Both the position numbers and the translations under genes were made by a program. A DNA stretch of 64,000 nt from Acidobacteriota bacterium (GTDB lineage: Bacteria > Acidobacteriota > Terriglobia > Terriglobales > Acidobacteriaceae), in NCBI GenBank assembly GCA_013289795.1, contig JABCZH010000012.1:1-64000 (forward strand), written 5' to 3'. Each line of letters starts with the position of its first letter. Within the stretch, counting starts at the first letter, position 1. Shown in pieces: positions 1-9,142 of this stretch. A model generated the notes under the pieces. It was given only the letters and a program-made list of their open reading frames with translations. It made no database searches and was not told the origin of the DNA.

Positions 1-328
1 TGATAGTCACACCCTATAATCAGCATGTTCGGCTCCTTTCCTCCGAGCCCTTTGGTTGGTTTGCGCCTCCAAAGTTTACTCGGGCCTGGGAGCCGACATT
101 GTTATGGAATCATTACACTCATTGACCCGTCCAATGCCCCGCTCGCCGGGCGGCCGGATTCTCCCGATCCTATAGCTATCCCCGTCAACGAAGGCGGAGG
201 AACTCGGCGAGGGGAAACCAGGGGGCGGGTATCGTCCTACACTCTCGTCGCCAGCGCTCTCGTAACTCCCTTGTCAGGTTTTCGCCGCAGAATTGCTTCG
301 GATGAGCAACAATCCTTTAACAATCTGG
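1..328. other. Intergenic or unassigned start of window
   Basis: No convincing gene is seen here. A 120-codon open frame on the plus strand (25-387) has low-complexity Pro/Ser/Arg-rich composition, no ribosome binding site and no recognisable domain, so it is not called. Confidence 0.5.
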
Positions 329-484
329 TTACAACGGCGGCGCATCCGACCGCAGCTCCCGCGAGTCTAAGCCCGCAGACGAATTGAAAACAGCTTCGGT
401 GAACAGGTCGCCGCTTTCAAGAAATTGAGAGTGGGCTTCCTCCCATCGCCACCAGAAGTTCTCCAGTTCCGTCGCCGGGTTCAT
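329..484 (-). CDS. Possible small protein, 51 aa, unknown
   Basis: This is a 51-residue open frame from ATG at 484 to TAA at 329-331. It begins MNPATELENFWWRWEEAHSQ and is acidic and Trp-rich, with a composition that looks like a real protein rather than a random frame. No strong Shine-Dalgarno sequence lies in front of it. It is divergent from the Big_2 protein gene at 514 and shares its upstream region. No family is recognised and it may not be expressed. Confidence 0.25.
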   Translation of the reverse strand: MNPATELENFWWRWEEAHSQFLESGDLFTEAVFNSSAGLDSRELRSDAPPL

Positions 485-513
485 AACAAAACTTTCTAAC
501 GAGGATCATTCAA

Positions 514-3500
514 ATGATGCGACGCATTGTTACGCTCGTAGTGTGTCTATTGACAGTGTTCGGGACTATTGCTGCGGAGGCGCAGAATCTAAAGGTGCAA
601 GTCAAGGTGGCGAGTGTGATCGTCTCACCGCTCTCGACTAAGCTCAACATCGGAAAGCTTCAGCAATTCAGCGCCACAGCCAAGGATTCAACGGGGAGGG
701 TTATCAGCGGAGTCGCTTTTACATGGTCCTCCGATGCGCGTTCCGTCGCCACAGTAGACGCGAGCGGATTAGTCACAGGAGTAAGTCACGGCACGGCGCA
801 CATCACTGCCACCGCTCCGGACGGCGTGAGTGGCTCGGCGACTCTTAGCGTGCAACCCCCAGCGGTTGCCAGCGTGAGCGTGTCGCCTGCATCGGCGTCC
901 ATCATTGTCGGCCAGACTCAGCAATTCAGCACGGTGGCGAAAGATGCCCAGGGAAACCTCGTTTCTGGCATCACCTTCACCTGGTCCTCTGACGCGGGCT
1001 CCGTGGCCACGGTAGATGCAAGTGGTCTAGTCACAGGCGTAAGTCACGGTACGGCGCACATTACTGCCACGGCTCCGGACGGCGTGAGTAGTTCGGCTAC
1101 TCTCACCGTGCAACCCCCGGCCGCGGCCAGCGTGAGCGTATCGCCTGCATCGGCGTCCATCACTGTCGGTCAGACTCAGCAACTTAGTGCCATAGCGAAG
1201 GATGCCAAAGGGAATCTGATCTTTGGCATCAGCTTCACTTGGTCCTCGGATGCCGGGTCGGTAGCAACGGTGAGTGCCAGTGGGCTGGCCTCAGCGTTGA
1301 CCTCAGGCACGGCCCACATCACTGCCACGGCTCCGGACGGCGTCAGTAGCTCGGCGACTCTCACTGTGCAACCCCCGGCGGTGGCTAGCGTGAGTGTCTC
1401 GCCGGCGTCAGCGTCCATCATTGTCGGTCAGACCCAGCAACTTAGCGCCGTAGCGAAGGATGCCAAAGGCAACCTCATCTCTGGTGTCAGCTTCACGTGG
1501 TCCTCGGATGCCGCGTCGATAGCTACGGTCAATGCTGCTGGGTTGGCCTCCGGAGTGAATCAGGGCACAGCGCACATTACTGCTACGGCCCCGGACGGCG
1601 TCAGTAGTTCGGCGACTCTCATCGTGCAACCCCCGGCGGTGGCCAGTGTGAGCGTATCGCCTGCATCGGCGTCCATCATTATCGGTCAGACTCAGCAACT
1701 CAGCGCCGTGGCCAAAGATGCTAAAGGCAACCCCATCTCTGGTGTCACCTTCAACTGGTCCTCCGACACGATCTCGATAGCTACGGTCAATGCAAGTGGG
1801 TTGGCCTCTGCGTTGAGCGCGGGCACGGCGCACATTACTGCCACGGCTCCGGACGGCGTGAGTAGCTCCGCGACTCTTACCGTGCAACCCCCGGCGGTGG
1901 CCAGCGTGAGCGTATCGCCGACGTCGGCGTCGATCACTGTCGGTCAGACTCAGCAACTCAGCGCGGTAGCGAAAGACGCCAAAGGCAACCTCATCTCTGG
2001 TGTCAACTTCACCTGGTCCTCCGACGCCATCTCGGTAGCTGCGGTCAACGCAAGTGGATTGGCCTCGGCATTGACCTCAGGCACGGCGCACATCACTGCC
2101 ACGGCCCCGGACGGCGTGAGCAGCTCGGCTGCTCTCTCTGTGCAACTCCCAGCGGTGGCCAGTGTGAGTGTGCCGTCACTCGCGCCGCTCACGATTGGCG
2201 AGGTCAGGCAATTGACTGCTGTGGCCGAAGATGCCAAGGGACACACTATTTCCGGCGTCAGCTTCACCTGGTCGTCCAATGCCCCGTCGCTTGCCACAAT
2301 TACCGCGAGTGGCTTGGCGTCCGGATTAAAGCAGGGCACGGTGCAAATCACTGCCACCGCACCCAACGGCGTGAACGGCTCGGTCGCATTGGCAATAGAC
2401 ACGACAACTTCGGCATCCATTCCAGGAAATTTCTTCGGTATGAACCAAGTCCACCTGGCCGGGCCGACGGGGTCGGGATGCGACACTTCCTACCCCTTCA
2501 CCAACGCGCCCATCGGTGCTTTCCGAACCTGGAACACATGCCACAGCGAATGGGCATTCGTGGAGCCGAGCGATGGAACTTTCAATTGGACGGGAATCGA
2601 TACCATCCTGTCCTCAGCCCATTTGGCAGGTGTGGATGACGTTGAACTCGACCTCGCGCGAGTTCCTCAGTGGGCCTCGACCAACCCATCCGACCCGCTG
2701 TGCCAGTCGCCGGGGACTTGTGATCCGCCCACAGATGTGGCTCCCGACGGGACGGGAACCGATCTTATCTTCCGTACCTATATAACCGCGCTGCTCAATC
2801 ACATCAGCGATCCAACCTATCTTCTGGATCATGCTCGCGTACCGTTCATCGAGATCTTCGAGGAATTTCATCGCTCGGATACGGTGGGCGGAGTAAAGAC
2901 TTTCACCGGAACTGTGAATACCAACGGGACCTCCGTGACTTTCCAAAGCGGCATGAAATTCGTGGAGGCCACCCCGGGTGACGTCATCACCATCGCTGGA
3001 AAGAGTTTCACCGTCATGGGTGTCACCAGCAACACTGATCTCGTACTCAGCGCCAGCGCGGGTAAACTCGCTGGGGCTGCCTATACGATGAGCGCGTGTC
3101 ATGCTCCGGGAAATGGCGTCGCCTGCTCCTGGCGCGGAACCTTCGCTCAAATGTTGCGCATGACTCAGGATCTTCGCTGCATCGCCAAGGGCAACGCCGC
3201 GGATCCCATCACCGCCCTAAACACCACCTGCGGAGACGCCGGCTATGGCGCCATCGGCCTGGACCCGAATGTTTCCGTGTCGGTAGGAAATGCCGGCCCC
3301 ATGGCGCTCGACAACGGCCCGCAAACCCTGGCCAACTACCTGTACTGCAATCAGGCTCCTCCAGCCGGCAGCTTCTGCAACTATGGATCGGCGGGAAGTG
3401 CGTCCGTGGATGTGATCGAAGGACACGCATACTTCAACTCTGGGAGCGTACTTCCAGAAGAAGTGATCAGCGCGTTGACAACGCAAGCGTCATTGCTCTC

Positions 3501-4083
3501 GCCGGCCGACCTGAACAAGCCTTATCTGGTCGGGGAAGGAGGCTGGTCGAAAAATACTCTGGTGACTGATCCTACCCTGCAAGCGGCGTATGTTGCCAGG
3601 TGGTACCTGTCCATCCTGATCAGCGGTGTTGGCAATCGCGCCTACTGGTGGTCTTGGGACCTGTCCGGGCCGAACGGTGAAGGCGGCCTGTGGTCGCAGA
3701 CCGAGCAGACCGCTGCTCCCAGCGTTTGCACTGTACCGGACCCGATCGGTGGTTTCTATTGCACCGGCGGAATCTCCTACATACAAATGGTGAACTGGCT
3801 CTCGGGCGCGAGCCTCACGGGTGTGACCTGCCCTGGAGACTGCTCCAACCCGTCCACTGGAGTTTTTACTTTCAACCTGTCACGCCCAGGCGGCTATCAA
3901 GCACAGATTGTCTGGGACAGTTCGGCAACGGCACCATGCACAAATACTCAGTGCGGATCGACCTCATTTACCGCGCCAGCGTTCGCGGTGAAGTGGAGAG
4001 ACTTAGAAGGCAACAGCTTCAACGGCTTGCCGAATACCATCGGCGCGTCCCCAATCATTGTCGAAAACGGAGTGCAACCATGA
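514..4083 (+). CDS. Secreted protein: seven Big_2 Ig-like repeats plus glycosidase-like domain
   Basis: Residues 1-24 form a signal peptide ending near AEAQ. Seven tandem repeats of about 86 residues follow (about 32-630), each with a VSVSPASASI start, a GQTQQLSAVAKDAKGN core and a TAHITATAPDGVSSSATL end. These are bacterial Ig-like group 2 folds of the kind used as surface stalks. The C-terminal part (about 645-1189) resembles a TIM-barrel glycoside hydrolase of clan GH-A. It has WAFVEP and RVPQWAS motifs, a candidate acid/base in IFEEF (Glu783-Glu784, where the family usually has Asn-Glu) and a candidate nucleophile in GEGGW (Glu1008). A roughly 70-residue beta-rich insertion follows the first site. 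The product is probably exported and may act on polysaccharide; substrate unknown. The start is supported by GAGGA upstream. The glycosidase call is an inference. Confidence 0.8.
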   Translation: MMRRIVTLVVCLLTVFGTIAAEAQNLKVQVKVASVIVSPLSTKLNIGKLQQFSATAKDSTGRVISGVAFTWSSDARSVATVDASGLVTGVSHGTAHITATAPDGVSGSATLSVQPPAVASVSVSPASASIIVGQTQQFSTVAKDAQGNLVSGITFTWSSDAGSVATVDASGLVTGVSHGTAHITATAPDGVSSSATLTVQPPAAASVSVSPASASITVGQTQQLSAIAKDAKGNLIFGISFTWSSDAGSVATVSASGLASALTSGTAHITATAPDGVSSSATLTVQPPAVASVSVSPASASIIVGQTQQLSAVAKDAKGNLISGVSFTWSSDAASIATVNAAGLASGVNQGTAHITATAPDGVSSSATLIVQPPAVASVSVSPASASIIIGQTQQLSAVAKDAKGNPISGVTFNWSSDTISIATVNASGLASALSAGTAHITATAPDGVSSSATLTVQPPAVASVSVSPTSASITVGQTQQLSAVAKDAKGNLISGVNFTWSSDAISVAAVNASGLASALTSGTAHITATAPDGVSSSAALSVQLPAVASVSVPSLAPLTIGEVRQLTAVAEDAKGHTISGVSFTWSSNAPSLATITASGLASGLKQGTVQITATAPNGVNGSVALAIDTTTSASIPGNFFGMNQVHLAGPTGSGCDTSYPFTNAPIGAFRTWNTCHSEWAFVEPSDGTFNWTGIDTILSSAHLAGVDDVELDLARVPQWASTNPSDPLCQSPGTCDPPTDVAPDGTGTDLIFRTYITALLNHISDPTYLLDHARVPFIEIFEEFHRSDTVGGVKTFTGTVNTNGTSVTFQSGMKFVEATPGDVITIAGKSFTVMGVTSNTDLVLSASAGKLAGAAYTMSACHAPGNGVACSWRGTFAQMLRMTQDLRCIAKGNAADPITALNTTCGDAGYGAIGLDPNVSVSVGNAGPMALDNGPQTLANYLYCNQAPPAGSFCNYGSAGSASVDVIEGHAYFNSGSVLPEEVISALTTQASLLSPADLNKPYLVGEGGWSKNTLVTDPTLQAAYVARWYLSILISGVGNRAYWWSWDLSGPNGEGGLWSQTEQTAAPSVCTVPDPIGGFYCTGGISYIQMVNWLSGASLTGVTCPGDCSNPSTGVFTFNLSRPGGYQAQIVWDSSATAPCTNTQCGSTSFTAPAFAVKWRDLEGNSFNGLPNTIGASPIIVENGVQP
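607..2408 (+). repeat. Seven tandem ~258-bp coding repeats (Big_2 units)
   Basis: The DNA encoding the Ig-like domains repeats every 258 bp, and the middle units are nearly identical at DNA level (for example around 1130-1390, 1390-1640, 1640-1900 and 1900-2150). The first and last units are more diverged. This suggests recent unequal crossing-over or gene conversion in the middle of the array, and unit number may vary between strains. Confidence 0.85.
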
Positions 4084-4143
4084 ACCATCAGCTCTAACGC
4101 AGCGAAGCGGAGGCAGGTTCGGCGGGGATTTGGGGTGCAGGGG

Positions 4144-4163
4144 AAAGGGGCGGCAGCCCCTTT
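4144..4163. terminator. Hairpin between convergent genes
   Basis: A perfect 8-bp stem, AAAGGGGC / GCCCCTTT, with a GGCA loop lies between the convergent Big_2 gene and the MerR gene. No good T-tract follows on either strand, so termination is only plausible. Confidence 0.35.
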
Positions 4164-4245
4164 GCCCCTGCTCCCTCGCGGTAGAGGGCTTCATGGGAGG
4201 CGCTCCCCACATAGGCTGAGTTAAGCTGTTTGGGCTTGAACTGGT

Positions 4246-4264
4246 GGCCAACCTCCGGTTGGCC
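4246..4264. repeat. Short palindrome GGCCAAC-N5-GTTGGCC
   Basis: This is a perfect 7-bp inverted repeat with a 5-nt loop in the non-coding stretch 4084-4341. It is a second hairpin between the convergent genes and its function is unknown. Confidence 0.4.
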
Positions 4265-4341
4265 GATGGCACGGTCAGTGACACCGGTTCGGATTCGAGT
4301 GCTTCGCCAGCACAGGAGTGAACACACCTGAAACAATGTTC

Positions 4342-5115
4342 TCAACTGTCGAGAGGGAACTGAATCTCGAGCATATTCTGCAGGTAGATTTCCCGTTTCG
4401 GCCCAGCTAGGCGATATCCTCGGATCCGCATCCACCTTCGAACCGCTACATAGGCCCGTTCCGCACTCTCGTCGCCGATCCCCGAGTAGGCGCAAGCCAG
4501 GGTTGCTTGGGGAAGTTCCTTCACTTCGTAGGCACCTCGTAACGGGGCCCGCTTTTTCAATTCGACGAAAGGCTCGGCTTCTGGCGATCCCGAATCAGCG
4601 CAGCGATGCCACAGAACTCCGCGTAAAGTACCTACACACTCCGGCGGCAACGCATCCGACAATTCGTTCTCGAACCTTGCCACTTCGGCGTAGTTCCTGA
4701 GCTTGACACGTATGGACGCAATGCGAACAGCCGGTCGCCGTTTAACGATGACCGATATCGGCGATTGACCGCTGTCGAGTTCATCTAGGGCGGCATTGAT
4801 CCAATTAAGAGACTGCGTTGCGGTTTGGATGGAGTGCTCGATCTTTCGCTTCAGGTTATTCAGAATGACCCTGCGGTCGGCCGAAGCGCCACCGTTCGCG
4901 CTGAACGCGCTGACTTGTGCGAGCGGCACGCCGAGGTTCTTAAGCGCGAGGATCGAAGCCATTTGCTCAAGTTGCTGAGGCAAGTATCGGCGATATCCGT
5001 TACGAGGATCCACACTGGCTGGCCGCAACACTCCGACCTGGTCGTAGAAACGAAGGGTTTTGGCCGAGACTCCGCAGAGCTCGGCGAACTCGCCTATGTG
5101 ATAGTGCGTACCCAT
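4342..5115 (-). CDS. MerR-family transcriptional regulator with GyrI-like effector domain
   Basis: The N-terminal 70 residues carry the MerR winged-helix signature: HYHIGEFAELCGVSAKTLRFYDQ is the helix-turn-helix region and NGYRRY the wing. A linker helix (about 75-120) follows, then a C-terminal domain (about 130-257) with the layout of a GyrI-like small-molecule-binding domain. MerR regulators bend or untwist promoters with overlong spacers in response to an effector. I chose ATG at 5115 because GGGGA lies about 5 nt upstream; the alternative GTG at 5133 lacks a site. The gene is divergent from the exported RidA-like gene, whose upstream DNA holds a promoter with a 20-bp spacer, so that gene is a likely target. 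The ligand is unknown. Confidence 0.85.
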   Translation of the reverse strand: MGTHYHIGEFAELCGVSAKTLRFYDQVGVLRPASVDPRNGYRRYLPQQLEQMASILALKNLGVPLAQVSAFSANGGASADRRVILNNLKRKIEHSIQTATQSLNWINAALDELDSGQSPISVIVKRRPAVRIASIRVKLRNYAEVARFENELSDALPPECVGTLRGVLWHRCADSGSPEAEPFVELKKRAPLRGAYEVKELPQATLACAYSGIGDESAERAYVAVRRWMRIRGYRLAGPKREIYLQNMLEIQFPLDS

Positions 5116-5172
5116 GTGAATCCCCGGTATCACGATAACATCACCGTCGGCTTCAGCGTCTCAATTCCGTAC

Positions 5173-5204
5173 TTGCACCTTCCCCTGCACTGGAATGCTT
5201 TACT
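5173..5204 (+). promoter_or_regulatory. Candidate MerR-type promoter, 20-bp spacer
   Basis: A -35-like TTGCAC (5173-5178) is separated by 20 bp from a -10-like TTTACT (5199-5204). Inside the spacer is a dyad, TTCC-N8-GGAA (5180-5195). Spacers of 19-20 bp with an internal dyad are the hallmark of MerR-activated promoters. It points toward the RidA-like gene at 5248 and lies just upstream of the divergent MerR gene. Confidence 0.45.
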
Positions 5205-5247
5205 CGTACGAGACCGAGAGGAATTACCTTCGGCAGAGGAGCGTGTG

Positions 5248-5766
5248 ATGCAAAGCATCAGACAATTCGTAGCAATTGTTGTGCTGTCATTGCTGCTGAG
5301 TGCGACTGTGGTTTCCGCGCAAGTAAAGCAGGCTAGCCAAGGAGAAAAGCGAAAAATGTCGAACCAAGCGAATTTTCAATTGCTTATTCCGAACACCATG
5401 CCCAAGTCAGTCGGTTATTCGCAGCTAGCCCTCGTAAGGGGCGGAACCGTTGTGTTTATCGCTGGTCAGGTCGCTCTCGACAAGTCCGGCAACGTTGTGG
5501 GCAAGGACGACTTCAAAGCTCAGATTCAGCGGGTGTTTGAAAATCTAAAGGCCGCAGTTGAGGCTGCGGGAGGCAGCTTCAACGATGTGGTCAAATTGAA
5601 TAGCTACTTCCTCGACCTCTCCCATGCGCCTGAATTCAGGGAGGTTCGCGATAAATATATCAACCTCAAAAATCCGCCGGCCAGCACTGCGATTCAAGTT
5701 CCAAGATTGTTCCGGCCGGAATTCCTGATTGAGGTCGAAGCCGTCGCTGTCGTTCCGTCAAACTAG
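5248..5766 (+). CDS. Exported RidA/YjgF/YER057c-family protein
   Basis: This is a 172-residue protein with a signal peptide (about 1-24, ending VVSAQ) followed by a complete Rid domain (about 45-170, ending FLIEVEAVAVV). ATG at 5248 is preceded by AGAGGAG (5236-5242). Classical RidA deaminases hydrolyse reactive enamines/imines in the cytosol and need an Arg in a PARS-type motif. Here the equivalent stretch reads PPASTAIQV, so the Arg appears to be Ser. With an export signal and no catalytic Arg this is unlikely to be an ordinary RidA and fits the non-deaminase Rid subgroups. It is divergent from the MerR regulator and probably controlled by it. Confidence 0.8.
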   Translation: MQSIRQFVAIVVLSLLLSATVVSAQVKQASQGEKRKMSNQANFQLLIPNTMPKSVGYSQLALVRGGTVVFIAGQVALDKSGNVVGKDDFKAQIQRVFENLKAAVEAAGGSFNDVVKLNSYFLDLSHAPEFREVRDKYINLKNPPASTAIQVPRLFRPEFLIEVEAVAVVPSN

Positions 5767-5890
5767 GCTCGCTGCGGCCAAAACGCGCCTGTGCTCGAAG
5801 CAGTCGGGAACAAGTGGCCAGCTGTCTTGCAACCAAAGTTGATCCCATGAGGCTCTGCGCGAAGCCTGGCCGGTTTTGCAACTTGTTTCA

Positions 5891-6610
5891 CTAAACCGGC
5901 GGCTTCTTGTGAGCGGGAGACGCCATCCCCTCTTGGGGAAGCGCTTGGCAGGACTTTGGATGAAAGAAGAGTGTAGGGTCCTGCGGGCCCAAAACGACAT
6001 TCTTGTAACGAATAGTCGGGCCATGGCCGCCGGGAAGCACAAATTCGATCTTGATGGGAAAACCTTGCAGATCTTCCGCTTCCCACATTCTCATTTTCTG
6101 GGCGTTAGCAAGCATCGGCGACGAGACCGTAATGTCTTCAATCTGGCAGGAGTGCCCGTCCACGGTCTCTTTCCCCGCAGCGGCGCGTGTCACCGTGGCA
6201 TCCGCCTTGCCTGCGACGTGAAACGGGATGGCACGAATATAGGGATGATCATCGTGGATGCAGCCGGCCTCTAAGATCCCATAGGTTTCGCCGCTGTTCA
6301 GGTCGGTGATGAAGTAGCCGCGTCCCCCGGGTTCCTCCATTCTCATTCGCCTGCCCAAACGGTATATGTGGCCCTGTGAGATGCCTTCCCCAGGCTCCGC
6401 CCGGCTGCCGATCATGACGGCGGAAAAATCCGGGAATGAATCGAGCGGATATGTGGTTTCCGACGGCGCTGTCGCGGTCTGCCCAGCCGCGCTGGACCCA
6501 CGCCCCGGGGCAGAGACTCGCCCCGCCGAATCCGCTTGCTTTGGTGTTTGCGCGAGCATGGGCAGGGCCATGCTGCTAAACAACACGATCAAGTTCGTCC
6601 ATCGAACCAT
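5891..6610 (-). CDS. Secreted hypothetical protein, 239 aa
   Basis: A signal peptide (about 1-20, ending LAQ) is followed by a Ser/Ala/Gly-rich linker and a globular domain (about 60-225). Alternating strand motifs such as YRLGRRMRMEE, GYFITDLNSGETYGI and FPIKIEFV suggest a half-barrel fold as in LolA or DUF4412-type periplasmic proteins. Two pairs of His/Cys (CIHDDH, HSCQ) are visible. No clear ribosome binding site precedes ATG 6610. The gene lies just downstream of the terminator of the preceding minus-strand gene. Function unknown. Confidence 0.7.
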   Translation of the reverse strand: MVRWTNLIVLFSSMALPMLAQTPKQADSAGRVSAPGRGSSAAGQTATAPSETTYPLDSFPDFSAVMIGSRAEPGEGISQGHIYRLGRRMRMEEPGGRGYFITDLNSGETYGILEAGCIHDDHPYIRAIPFHVAGKADATVTRAAAGKETVDGHSCQIEDITVSSPMLANAQKMRMWEAEDLQGFPIKIEFVLPGGHGPTIRYKNVVLGPQDPTLFFHPKSCQALPQEGMASPAHKKPPV

Positions 6611-6621
6611 TTTATTAGGTT

Positions 6622-6653
6622 AAAAAAAGCCGCGATCACCGACGCGGCCTTTT
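6622..6653 (-). terminator. Intrinsic terminator after the 6671-7201 gene
   Basis: On the minus strand a GCCGCG/CGCGGC stem is followed by seven Ts. It lies 18-49 bases beyond the stop of the gene above and just before the start of the next minus-strand gene, so the two are separate transcription units. Confidence 0.75.
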
Positions 6654-6670
6654 CGCAGAATAAACGAAAA

Positions 6671-7201
6671 CTAGTTGAGATTTAGATCGAAAGTGTCGGC
6701 CGAATTCGCGTTGTTGTTGCCCAGTTGTTTGGTCGTGAAACCGAAATTTTGCAGCGCCGCTGTGCCGCCGAAGTTGGTATAGAGGGCCCAGCCGGACACG
6801 CCATTCTGTATCTCTTGTGCGGTGGACGGTCTTAATTTACTTATGTAGTACTCGGCGCAGCCGCACGCGCCCATATAACCGCCTTCCTCATCGTAGGTGT
6901 TGTCGGCAAATGTCGCTACGGGTCCAGTGACGGGAAGACCCGTGGCGGCCGGAATGTTTGTCGCTATGCCGGCCATCACGCCGTTGAGTCCGGGTTCACT
7001 GAAGCAGGTCACAGACCCGGGCGCCGCTAGGAAATGAACTCCCGTAACGACATAGCTTTTTTCAACCGTGATTTGCACGTAGTCGCAATATTGGGTTTGT
7101 TTATCGTGGCCGAGAAATCCCAGTTTGACGGTCGTCTGCCCGAAAGCAGCGCCGCAGCTGAGAAGCAGAAGAACGATGATCGTAGGGCCTTTCAATTTCA
7201 T
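6671..7201 (-). CDS. Secreted hypothetical protein, 176 aa
   Basis: ATG at 7201 is chosen because GGAGGAAAG sits directly upstream and a signal peptide (MKLKGPTIIVLLLLSCGAAF, cleaved before QTT) starts there. The longer open frame to 7378 would run into the divergent reductase gene. The mature part has Cys pairs (YCDYVQ, TCFSE, CGC) and ends in an Asn/Asp-rich tail. No family is recognised. It is a probable periplasmic or surface protein divergent from the aldo/keto reductase gene. Confidence 0.7.
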   Translation of the reverse strand: MKLKGPTIIVLLLLSCGAAFGQTTVKLGFLGHDKQTQYCDYVQITVEKSYVVTGVHFLAAPGSVTCFSEPGLNGVMAGIATNIPAATGLPVTGPVATFADNTYDEEGGYMGACGCAEYYISKLRPSTAQEIQNGVSGWALYTNFGGTAALQNFGFTTKQLGNNNANSADTFDLNLN

Positions 7202-7368
7202 GGTCTTTCCTCCCGCAGTAGGAAACCACTCGTCACACTCCGAGATGTCATGGAAATGTAAACTAAAAGTCAAGATTTTGAATGTAGTGTCCTGCGCTGA
7301 TTCAAACCCCGGCTGGGTGCCCCATTTTCTCGCCGTTTTTGCGGGACACACGCGCCCAGCCCGCATAA

Positions 7369-8373
<1,005 letters not shown>

Positions 8374-8391
8374 GCAAATCGTGCTAGCCGT

Positions 8392-8397
8392 TATAAT
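8392..8397 (+). promoter_or_regulatory. Candidate -10 box TATAAT upstream of DUF305 gene
   Basis: A perfect TATAAT lies 86 bases before the DUF305 start, in the gap after the reductase. No good -35 is seen at 16-18 bp spacing, so the call is tentative. Confidence 0.35.
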
Positions 8398-8482
8398 TGC
8401 GCCCACGGTGTCACTGACCTTTGGCGCAAAGCCCGGAGCACACGCAATCCCATCATCTCTTGGCTTGGCGCGAACCGTTGTA

Positions 8483-9142
8483 ATGCGTGCGCTGCTCGCC
8501 GCCGGGGTTTCCGCGGTTTTCGTTTCAACAGCCAGGTGCGCCCAGCAGCCTGTGGTGGTGCAACCGGGCGCGCCCGGCGCACCCAGCAAGACGCTGCCGT
8601 CCTCGACGCATGCCGTTCTGCCGCCGCGGTCGCCAGCGGACGTAGCCTTCATGCAGGGCATGATTTTTCATCATGCCCAGGCAGTGGAAATGACCGCGAT
8701 GATTCCATCGCATACGCAGAACAAGAATCTGCGTACCTTGGGCGCGCGCATCAGCAGCTCGCAGTCGGAGGAAATCAAGTTTATGAAGCGCTGGTTGGCG
8801 GCGCGCGACGAGTCCGTGCCCAGGATCAACACAAAGCGTGCCATGCCGGGCATGGAGATGCCCGACAAAAACATGCCGCGCATGCCGGGAATGCTCACGC
8901 CCGAACAGATGGAAGCGCTGCGCCATGCGAAGGGCGGCGAGTTTGACCGCTTATTCTTGACGGGAATGATTCAGCATCACAATGGCGCATTGACCATGGT
9001 GAAGGATCTATTTGACACCGCAGGCGCTGGACAGGACGCTGAGTTGTTCAACTTCGCAACCGACGCAGACAATACGCAACGAGCCGAGATGCGTATCATG
9101 GAAACCATGTTGAAGAAACAGACCCTGGAGGAGAAACGATGA
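8483..9142 (+). CDS. DUF305-domain exported protein
   Basis: The chosen ATG (8483) gives a 219-residue protein with a signal peptide (about 1-20). The frame is open further upstream but there it only shadows the reductase. Two half-repeats carry the DUF305 signature: FMQGMIFHHAQAVEM (His63, His64) and LTGMIQHHNGALTM (His165, His166), each preceding a helix with DNTQ or SEE motifs. Between them is a Met-rich segment (MPGMEMPDKNMPRMPGM). DUF305 proteins are four-helix, ferritin-like periplasmic proteins often found with copper genes. Met and His clusters suggest metal binding, which is inference. The stop overlaps the next gene by 4 bases, so the two are translationally coupled. Confidence 0.88.
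   Translation: MRALLAAGVSAVFVSTARCAQQPVVVQPGAPGAPSKTLPSSTHAVLPPRSPADVAFMQGMIFHHAQAVEMTAMIPSHTQNKNLRTLGARISSSQSEEIKFMKRWLAARDESVPRINTKRAMPGMEMPDKNMPRMPGMLTPEQMEALRHAKGGEFDRLFLTGMIQHHNGALTMVKDLFDTAGAGQDAELFNFATDADNTQRAEMRIMETMLKKQTLEEKR

Noticed and set aside
25-387. 120-codon plus-strand frame
   Set aside because: No ribosome binding site, low-complexity Pro/Ser/Arg composition and no domain. Probably chance in GC-rich DNA.
1176-2486. Several long antisense frames inside the Big_2 gene
   Set aside because: They repeat with the 258-bp period of the coding repeats and so reflect the repeat and GC bias, not genes.
4283-4320. tRNA-like GGTTCGGATTCG segment
   Set aside because: No acceptor stem, D-arm or anticodon arm could be formed around it.
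7298-7345. Possible dispersed element near the reductase start
   Set aside because: The stretch CTGGGTGCCCC...GCGGGAC looks like it could be a degenerate repeat, but no second copy is in this window.
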